Of a stretch of DNA of 64,000 bases, positions 56,766 to 64,000 are shown one piece after another. The notes under the pieces were generated by a model that had not been told where the DNA came from, did no database searches, and saw nothing but the letters and a program-made list of their open reading frames with translations. The first letter of the stretch is position 1. Every line of letters starts with the position of its first letter. Location of the stretch: the NCBI RefSeq assembly GCF_026151205.1, contig NC_087084.1, positions 12,735,453 to 12,799,452 of the forward strand, given 5' to 3'. The translations under genes and the position numbers were made by a program. The stretch comes from Bolinopsis microptera. Taxonomy: Eukaryota; Ctenophora; Tentaculata; Lobata; Bolinopsidae.

Positions 56766-56882
56766 ACTTTCAACACTTCTATATATCATAGAATTTGAGG
56801 TAGATTAAGTTCCAATGTGTTCTGGTTTCTCTCCGGAGACAGTCTTCACATCTTTTGGTAAGCCTTCCACCAAGGAGTGCTC
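56766..56882 (+). ncRNA. SL RNA gene 11
   Basis: The leader has CACTTCTATATATCATAGAA before TTTGAG and donor GTAGAT. The Sm-like site is intact. Confidence 0.65.
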
Positions 56883-57106
56883 TAATAACGATGCAATAAT
56901 AAAAGATTAAACAGGCTCCCGGTTTATTGTATCCCGACAGCCAGTGCTCCGAGTCATGTCCTCTTCGCATGGTTTTGTGATTCATCAACCAAAAAGTATG
57001 CCAGCAATGTTGTTACAATCAAAGTGCTAGTCGCAGACATAAAACTAATATTGCAGGACTGAGGAATTCATTATTAAATGTAGTGGCCGTAAATTCATAA
57101 CTTTCA

Positions 57107-57226
57107 GGATACGGCCATACTCGGTTGAATACACCCATCTAGTTCGGTCTGGGAATTTAAGCAAACTGCAGGCCCGGGTTAGTCTTGGATGGGTGGGACG
57201 GCTGGGAATCCCCTGGTGCCGTATCC
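57107..57226 (+). rRNA. 5S rRNA gene 11
   Basis: Ends pair. Box C region changed (GGGTGGGACGGCTGGG) and box A region reads GGGAATTTAAGCAAAC. Confidence 0.9.
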
Positions 57227-57644
57227 TTTTGCAAATGATTTGTAAATTTCTCTTTTTTGAGAGGGTGACCCTTTTTTGGGTTAAACGTGGACCCCTAAAA
57301 TGGCCCCCCCCCATTTCTTGAATGGCCGGCCAAACCTGTGAAGAGGTCGGCAACCAGTGTCAAGAGCTACTGTGATGTAGTGTGTGCAGCATCGAGACTG
57401 CATCTCCACACGTCCAATTACATCCCTTTAAGGTGGTAATGGGAACGCCATTATGTGCTAACATGAGATGGTCAGGTGACCACTTTAGGGCGTTAAATTC
57501 ATGCTATCTTGTGACCCTCCACCGTGTTCTCATTACTTGCCGCTCTGCGAGGGTTGCAAGGAACATTTCTACGGATCGCAGCAAGGAAAGAGCTAGGGTT
57601 GACATATTAATAGTAGGTGGGACCACTCAATGGGCAGTTTTAAT

Positions 57645-57770
57645 ACTTTCAACATACTATTTTTTTATTTTTTAACAAAATTTGAGGTAAGATTAGTTCC
57701 AATGTGTAACTGGTTCTCTCCGGAGACCCCAGACTTACATCTTTTGTAAGGCCTTCCACAAGGGAGGGTC
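57645..57770 (+). ncRNA. SL RNA gene 12, T-rich insertion
   Basis: The leader has a T-rich insertion of about 12 bp (ACTATTTTTTTATTTTTTAA) but keeps TTTGAG|GTAAGA. The Sm-like site lost its GG (TCTTTTGTAAGG). Confidence 0.6.
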
Positions 57771-57984
57771 TAATAAACGAGTGCAATATAAAGATAAACA
57801 GTGCTCCGTATTTGGTATCCCGCACTGCCAGCTCGATTATGTCCCTCTTTAGCATGTTTTGTGATACAACCAAAAAGGAGCATGCAATGTTGTTTACAAT
57901 CAAAGTGCTAATCGCCAGCCATAAACTAATATTTGCAGGAATGAGGAATTAATTATTTAATGAGTGGCCGTAATGTCATAACTT

Positions 57985-58107
57985 CGGATACGGACTATAC
58001 TCGGTGAATACACCCCTTCTAGTTCGATCTGGGAAGTTAATCAATGCAGGCCCGGGTTAAGTACTTGGATGGGTGGACCGCAGGGCAATTTCCCGAGTGC
58101 CGTATCC
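57985..58107 (+). rRNA. 5S rRNA gene 12
   Basis: Ends pair. Indels at CGGACTATACTC and GTTAATCAATGC within the box A region. Confidence 0.9.
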
Positions 58108-58533
58108 TTTTGGCAAATGATTGTTAATTTCTCTCATTTTTTGAGAGGGAGACCCTTTTTGGGTATACGTGACCCCCTAAAATAGAAAAAAATGGCCCCC
58201 CCATGTCTTCCTGATTGGCCGGCAATCCTGAGAAGAGGTCGAACAGTGTCAATGAGCTAAGTGATGTAGTGTGTGCGCTTCGAGCTGCATCTCCAACACG
58301 TCCTATTACATCCCTTTTAAGGTGGGGCTAATGGGGGAAAGACCATTATGGGCAACATGAGATGGTCAGGTGACACCTTTGGCGTGTTAAATCATGCTAT
58401 CTTGTGGACCTCACGTGTATCATTACCTTAGCCGCTCTGGGGAGTAGCAAGGAAATTATTCTACAGATCCGAGCAGGAAAGAGCTAGGTTAGACTTATAA
58501 GTAGCGCCTGGGACACTCAATGGGCAGTTTAAT

Positions 58534-58648
58534 ACTTTCAACACATACTATATAACAAATTTTTGAGTCAGATTTAAGTCTCCAATGTGTAACTGTTCTT
58601 CCGGAGACCAGACTCATATCTTTTGTTAGCTTCCACTAAGGAGGGCTC
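58534..58648 (+). ncRNA. SL RNA gene 13
   Basis: The leader reads CACATACTATATAACAAATT then TTTGAG, followed by TCAGAT in place of the GTAAGA donor. Confidence 0.6.
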
Positions 58649-58868
58649 TATAAACGAATGCAAATAATAATGATAACGAAGCTCCCGGGATTGTATCCCG
58701 ACAGCAGCTTACGAGTCATGTCCTCTTTGCTTGGGTTTTGTGATCACAACCAAAAGTAGACAGCAATGTTGTTACAATCAATGTGCTAATCGCCAGCCAT
58801 AAAACTAATATTTGCAGAATCTGAGGAGATTAATTATTATATGTAGTGGCCGTTAATTTCATAACTTC

Positions 58869-58995
58869 GGATACGGCCATACTCGGTTGAATTACACCCC
58901 CATCTCGTTCCGATCTGGGAAGTTAAGCAAACGGGCAGGCCGGGTAGTACGTGGATGGTCAGTGACCGCCTCGGGAATTCCCCGGTGCCGTATCT
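58869..58995 (+). rRNA. 5S rRNA gene 13
   Basis: The 5' half is intact. Insertions at AAACGGGCAGG and GATGGTCAGTGACC; the 3' end reads GTATCTTTT. Confidence 0.88.
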
Positions 58996-59410
58996 TTTGC
59001 AAATGATTTGTTAATTTCCTCTTTTTTTGAGAGGGAGACCACTTTTTTGATTTGGTATACTTGACCTAAAATGGCCCCCAATTTCATCTGAATGGCCAGG
59101 CCAAACTGAGATTGAGGTCGGGAACAGTGTCAAGTGCAATGTGATGTTAGTGTGTGCCTGCATCGAGCTGAATTCTCCAACACGTTCCTATCTCATCCTT
59201 TTAGGTGGCTCATGGGAAAAGCCTATTTGGGCAACAGGAGATGGTCAGGTGACCACTTTGGCGTTAAATCATGCTATCTTGTGACCTCCACGTGTTCATT
59301 TACTTGCCGCTCTGGTGGGTTTAGCAAGGAAATTTCTACAGATCCGAGCAAGAAAGAGCTAGGTTGAACCATATTAGTAATGCCTGGGACCACTCAATGG
59401 GCAGTTTTAA

Positions 59411-59535
59411 TCTTTCAACACTACTATATAACAAATAATTTGAGGGTAAGATTAAGTTCCATGTGTAACTGGTTCTGCTCCGGGAGGACCAGACTTCACA
59501 TCTTTTGGTATGTAAGCCTTCCACAAGGAGGGCTC
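59411..59535 (+). ncRNA. SL RNA gene 14
   Basis: First base A missing (TCTTTCAACACTA); the rest of the leader is intact, with an extra G before GTAAGA. The 3' hairpin is perfect. Confidence 0.7.
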
Positions 59536-59759
59536 TACTAAACGATGCAATAATAAAGATAAAACCAGAGCTCCCGGTATTGTATCCCGACAGCCAGCTC
59601 CGAGTCATGTCCCTCCTAAGCATGGTTTTGTGATCAAAACCAAAAAGTAGCCTGCAATGTTGTTACAATCAATGTGCTAATCGCCAGCCATAAAACTAAT
59701 ATTTGAGGAAACTGAGGAATTAATTATTAAATGTAGTGGCCGTAATTTCATAACTTCTC

Positions 59760-59876
59760 GGATACGCATATCGGTTGATACACCCCATCTGTTCGACTCT
59801 GGGAAGTTAAGCAACTGCAGGCGGGTTGTGACTTGGCATGGGGGACCGCCTCCTGGGAATTCCCGGTGCCGTATCC
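59760..59876 (+). rRNA. 5S rRNA gene 14
   Basis: The 5' end lost bases (GGATACGCATATCGG) and box C is disturbed (GTGACTTGGCATGGGGG). The 3' end is intact. Confidence 0.88.
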
Positions 59877-60291
59877 TTTTGCAAAATGATTTGTTAATTT
59901 CCTCATTTTGTTGAGAGGGTGACCTTTTTTGGGTATCGTGACCCCTAAAAATGGCCACCCCATTTCATCTGAATGGCCGGCCAAAACCTTGAGAAGAGGT
60001 CGGAACTCAGTTCAAGAGCACTGTGTGTAGTGTGTGCAGATCGTGCTCGCTTCTCACAAACACGTCCAATTACAATCCCTTTTAAGGTGGCTAACGGGAG
60101 CCATTATGGCGCAACAATGAGATGGACAGTTGACCACTTTGGCGTTAAATCATGTATCTTGTGACTCTCGTGTACTCATTACTTGCCGCTCTGGAGGGTA
60201 GCATAGGAAATATTCTACAGATCGAGCTAGGATAAGATCAAGGTTGACATTATAAGTAGGCCTGGGACCACATCCAATGGGCAGTTTTAAT

Positions 60292-60404
60292 ACTTCAACA
60301 CTACTATATAACAATTAATTTGTGTATGTTTAAGTTCTTGTGTACTGGTTCTCTCCGGAGACACGGAAATTCACATCTTTTGGAAGTTCCACAAGGAGGG
60401 CCTC
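60292..60404 (+). ncRNA. SL RNA gene 15, degraded
   Basis: The leader keeps CAACACTACTATATAACAAT but the junction reads TTTGTGTATG. The 3' hairpin lost several bases. Confidence 0.55.
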
Positions 60405-60628
60405 TAATAAACGATGCAATAATAAAGATTTAAACAGAGCTCGGTATTGTATCCCGACAGCCAGCTCCGAAGTCATGTCCTCCTTAGCATGGTTTGGTGA
60501 TCACAACCAAAAAGGAGCAGCAATGTTGGTTACAATCAAAGTGCTAATCGCCAGCCATAAAAACTATTTTTGCAGGAAAAACTGAGGAATTAATTATTAA
60601 ATGTTAGTAGGCGTAATTTCATAACTTC

Positions 60629-60748
60629 GGATACGGCCCATATCGGTGAATACACCCCTTCTCGTTCGATTGGGAAGTTAAGCAAATCTGCAGCCGGGTT
60701 AGTACTTGGAAGGGTGACCGGCCTGGGAATTTCCCGGTGGCGTTATCC
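60629..60748 (+). rRNA. 5S rRNA gene 15
   Basis: Nearly full match. Variants GGCCCATATCGGTG and TGGCGTTATCC alter helix I slightly. Confidence 0.9.
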
Positions 60749-61170
60749 TTTTGCAAATGATTTTGTTAATTTGCCTCATTTTTGAGAGGCGTGACCCACT
60801 TTTTTGGGTAACGTCGTGGACCCCTACAATTGGCCACCCCCCATTTCATCTGAATGGCCGGCCATAACCTGAGAATGAGGTCGGAACTGTGTCAAGAGCA
60901 CTGTTATTGTAGTGGTGCAGCATCGAGTGCATCTCCAAACAACGTCCAATTACATCCTTTAGGGTGGCTAATTGGGAAAGCCATTAAGGCAACATGAGAT
61001 GGTCAGGTGACCACTTTGGCGTTAAATCATGCTATCTTTGTGCCCTTCACGTGTCTCATTACCTTGCCGCCTCTGGGGGTAGCAAGGGAATATTCTACAG
61101 ATCGAGCAAGGAAAGAGTGTTAGGTTGGAACATATAAGTAGGCTGGACACTCAATGGGAACTTGTTTAAT

Positions 61171-61290
61171 ACTTTCAAAACTACTATATAACAAAATAAT
61201 TTGAGGTAAGATTAAGTTCCAATGTGTAAATGGTTCTTCTCCGGAGACCTGACTTCACCATCTTTTGGTAAGCCTTCCTCAGGAGGGCTC
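61171..61290 (+). ncRNA. SL RNA gene 16
   Basis: The leader reads TTTCAAAACTACTATATAAC and ends TTTGAG with an intact GTAAGA donor. The 3' hairpin loop is shortened. Confidence 0.7.
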
Positions 61291-61507
61291 TAATAAACGA
61301 TGCATAATAAAGATAAACTAGCGCTCCGGTATTGTATCCGACAGCGCTCCGAGTCATTTCTTTAGCTTTGGTTTTGTGATCACAACTCAAAAAGTAGCCA
61401 GCAATGGTTGGTTACAATCAATGTGCTAATCGCCAGCCATAAACTAATATTTGCAGGAACTGAGGATTTAATTTATTAATATGTTGTGGCCGTAATTTAT
61501 ATATTTC

Positions 61508-61629
61508 GGAATACGGCGCATACTCGGTTGAATACACCCACATCTCGTTCGATCTGGGAAGTTAAGCAACTGCAGGCCGGGTTCTTAGTACTTGGATGGG
61601 TGACGCCTGGGAATTCCGGTGCCGTATTC
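61508..61629 (+). rRNA. 5S rRNA gene 16
   Basis: One-base insertions near the 5' end (GGAATACGGCGCATAC) and TTC inserted in GGGTTCTTAGTACTTGG. The 3' end reads CGTATTC. Confidence 0.9.
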
Positions 61630-62033
61630 TTTTGCAAATGATTTGGTTAATCTCCTCATTTTTTAGAGGGGTGCACTTTTTTGGGTAACGTGACCCCTAA
61701 AAATGGCCCCCCATTTCCATTTGAATGGGCCGGCAAACTGAGAAGAGGTTCGCGGAACAGTGTCAAGAGCACTGTGTTGAGTGTGTGCAGCATCGAGCTG
61801 CTTCTCCAACACGTCCAAGTACTCCCTTTAAGGTGGCTACTGGGAAAGCCTTTTTGGGCATCATGAGATGGTCGGTGACCACTTTGGCGCTTTAATCATT
61901 GCTATCTTGTGACCTCACGTGTCTCATTACTTGCCGCTCTGGAGGGTAGCAGGAAATATTCTACCAGTTCGAGCAAGGAAAGAGCTAGGTTGACATATAA
62001 GTAGGCTGGGACAACTCAATGGGCAGTTTTAAT

Positions 62034-62148
62034 ACTTTCACACTACTATATATCAAATAATTTGAGGTAAGTTTAAGTTCCAATGTGTTAACTGGTTCTC
62101 TCGGAGACCAGACTTCACATCGTTTGGTAGCCTTCCAAGGGAGGGCTC
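62034..62148 (+). ncRNA. SL RNA gene 17
   Basis: One A missing (TTTCACACTACTA) and TATATCAAATAA in the middle; TTTGAG|GTAAGT is intact. The Sm-like site changed to TCGTTTGG. Confidence 0.65.
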
Positions 62149-62364
62149 TAATATACGATTGCAATATAAAAGATAAACAGAGCTCCCGGTATTGTATCCC
62201 GACAGCCAGCTCCGAGTCATGTCCTCAGCATGGTTTTGTGATCACTACCAAAAAGTTGCAGCATTGTTGTTTACAATCAAGTGTAAATCGCCAAGCCATA
62301 AAACTTAATATTTGCAGGAACTGAGGAATTAATTATTAAATGTAGTGCCGATTTCATAACTTTC

Positions 62365-62484
62365 GGATCGGCCATATCGGTGAATACACCCCATCTCGTT
62401 CGTCTCGAGGAAAGTTAAGCAACTGCAGGCCGGGTTAGTACTTGGTTGGGTGGACCGCCCTGGGAAGATCCCGGTGCCGTTTCC
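62365..62484 (+). rRNA. 5S rRNA gene 17
   Basis: Starts GGATCGGCCATATCGG with bases missing; the middle has CGTCTCGAGGAAAG; the 3' end reads GCCGTTTCC. Confidence 0.88.
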
Positions 62485-62887
62485 TTTTGCATATGATTTG
62501 TTAATTTCTCTCATTTTTTGTGAGGGTGACCCTTTTTTGGGTAACGTGACCCCTAAAAATGGCCCCCCCTTTTCATCCTGAATGGCGGCAAACCTGAAGA
62601 AGAGGTCGGAACAGTGTCAAGAGACTCGTGATGTAGTGTGTGCAGCATCGTGCGAATCTCCAACACGTCCAATTATCATCCTTTTAAGTGGCTAATGGGA
62701 AAGCATTTGGCAACATTGAGATTGTCAGGTGACCACTTTGGCGTTTAATCATGCTATCTTGTGACCTCACGTGTTCTCATTATTGCCGCTTGGAGGGTAG
62801 CAAGGAAATATTCGACAGATCCGAGCAAGGAAGAGTAGGGTTGACATATAAGTAGGCCTGGGACCACTCAAATGGGACAGTTTTAAT

Positions 62888-63002
62888 ACTTTAACACTAC
62901 CTATATAACAAATAATTGAGGTAGATTAAGTTCAATGTGTAACTGGTTCTCTCCGTAGACCAGTCTTCACATCTTTTGGTAAGCTTTCAACAAGGAAGGG
63001 CT
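62888..63002 (+). ncRNA. SL RNA gene 18
   Basis: The leader reads ACTTTAACACTACC, then TATAACAAATAATTGAG and donor GTAGAT. The 3' hairpin stem carries substitutions. Confidence 0.65.
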
Positions 63003-63221
63003 CAAAATAAACGATGCCTATAATAAAGATAAACAGAGCTCCGGTTTGTATCCGAAGCCAGCTCCGAGTCATGTCCTCTTAGCTTGGTTTTCTGTCACAC
63101 CAAAAAGTAGCCAGCAATGTGTTACAATCAAAGTGCTAATCGCAGCCATAAAACTAATATTTGCAGGATACTGAGGAATTAATTATTAAATGTAGTAGCG
63201 CCGTTAATTTCTTAACTTTAC

Positions 63222-63342
63222 GGATACGGCCATACTCGGTTGATATACACCCCATCTCGTTCTGATCGGGGAAGTTAAGCAACTGCAGGCCGGGTTAGTA
63301 CTTGGATGGGTGACCGCCTGGGAATTTCCCGGTGCCGTATCC
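63222..63342 (+). rRNA. 5S rRNA gene 18
   Basis: Close to copy 1, with paired ends and TTTT terminator. Small insertions at GATATACACC and TTCTGATCGGGG. Confidence 0.93.
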
Positions 63343-63761
63343 TTTTGCAAATGATTTGTAATTTCCTCAATTTTTTTTGAGAGGGTGGACCTTTTTTGGG
63401 TAACGTGACCCCTATAATGCCCCCCCCCCCATTTCATCTGAAATTGCGCCGGCCAATCCTCGAGAAGAGGTCGGAACAGTGTCAATGAGCATGTGATGTA
63501 GGTGTGTGCAGCAATCGAGCAGCATCTCCAAACACGTCCTAAATTACATCCCTTTGAAGGTGGCTAATGAATGCCATTATGGCAACATGGAGAGGGTCAG
63601 GTGACCACTTTGGCGTTAAATTCATGACTATCTCTGTGACTTCAGTGTCTCATTACTTGCCGCTTGGAGGGTAGACATGGAAATATTCTACAGATCCGAG
63701 CATAGGATAGAGCTAGGTTGACTTATAAGTAGGCTGGGACCACTCAATGGGCAGTTTTAAT

Positions 63762-63880
63762 ACTTTCAACCCTTACTATCTAAACACATAATTTGAGTTA
63801 AGATTAAAGTTCAATGTGTAACTGGTTCTCTCGGAGACCGGACTTCACATCTTTTGGTACAGCCTTCACAAGGAGGGCTC
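63762..63880 (+). ncRNA. SL RNA gene 19
   Basis: The leader has TTTCAACCCTTACTATCTAA and ends TTTGAG before TTAAGA (GT changed to TT). The Sm-like site is intact. Its downstream 5S gene lies beyond the window. Confidence 0.65.
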
Positions 63881-64000
63881 TAATAAACGATGCAATAATA
63901 AAGATAAACAGAGCTACCGGTTATTGGAGCACGGACAGCCAGCTCCGAGTCTTGTCCTCTTAGCATGGTTTTGTGATCACTACCAAAAAGTAGCTTGCAA

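Larger units (their letters stand above)
47613..64000 (+). repeat. Tandem 5S rDNA / SL RNA array, ~0.87-kb units
   Basis: About 18.8 head-to-tail units, spacing 853-901 bp between 5S starts, all on the plus strand and running off the window. Each unit holds one SL-type RNA gene followed about 220 bp later by one 5S gene. The array starts in spacer just downstream of where a 5S gene would end. Units differ mostly by scattered single-base indels and A/T or C/G substitutions, far more than concerted evolution usually leaves, so consensus error is likely. Open frames here are not genes. SL-5S linkage is known from nematodes and several other SL-using eukaryotes. Confidence 0.93.

Noticed and set aside
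48320-63485. Dozens of 60-130-codon frames across the 5S/SL array
   Set aside because: They overlap 5S genes and spacer, vary with each indel and are absent from other units.
1-64000. CRISPR array or prokaryotic operon
   Set aside because: The direct repeats are rDNA units, minisatellites or transposons; genes are spliced and eukaryotic.

Overview
The window is metazoan nuclear DNA. It is AT-rich, with spliced genes, a TTAGGG telomere-type repeat, LDLa-type GPCR and MFS transporter genes, a LINE, tRNA-headed SINEs and several cut-and-paste transposon remnants. The best-supported unusual feature is a tandem 5S rDNA array (47.6 kb to the window end, 18 5S genes). Each spacer carries what looks like a spliced-leader (SL) RNA gene. 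SL trans-splicing together with this style of multi-exon GPCR ectodomain makes a non-bilaterian animal, most likely a hydrozoan cnidarian, my best guess. This is inference: ctenophores, tunicates and other SL-using animals are not excluded.

Layout. 1-110: SL-exon relics outside the array. 1.78-2.55 kb: a mariner-type MITE. 3.7-7.7 kb: degenerate direct repeats. 8.8-11.0 kb: MFS transporter gene (+). 11.5-12.1 kb: fold-back element. 13.0-17.7 kb: LDLa/SRCR-like GPCR gene (-) with an acidic repeat tail. 18.2-20.2 kb: a repeat upstream of the GPCR gene, holding a SINE. 22.1-25.3 kb: SWIM zinc-finger gene (-) whose 5' exons are missing next to 0.35 kb of interstitial (TTAGGG)n. 26.2-28.9 kb: an 861-bp MITE, a 99-bp satellite and a long-TIR element. 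28.9-38.3 kb: a second, decayed copy of the GPCR 5' end and its upstream repeat, split by a 6.8-kb non-LTR retrotransposon with 9-bp target duplications. 38.1-41.4 kb: a perfect palindrome, two more identical MITE copies and a second SINE family. 42.4-44.7 kb: an AGG-rich polypurine satellite interrupted by a hAT-type MITE. 45.6-47.1 kb: a short spliced coiled-coil gene (-) with tandem-duplicated splice sites. 47.6-64.0 kb: the 5S/SL array.

The repeats give a relative chronology. The GPCR 5' region was duplicated. One copy then took a SINE (the other copy is the empty site), and the other took the LINE. The three 861-bp MITEs are identical over their length and therefore recent. Single-base frame breaks in the GPCR and MFS exons, and heavy indel scatter between rDNA units, suggest low consensus accuracy in parts of the assembly. 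Apparent pseudogene features should be read with that in mind. Splice sites and exons were read by eye; no alignment, folding or database search was run.
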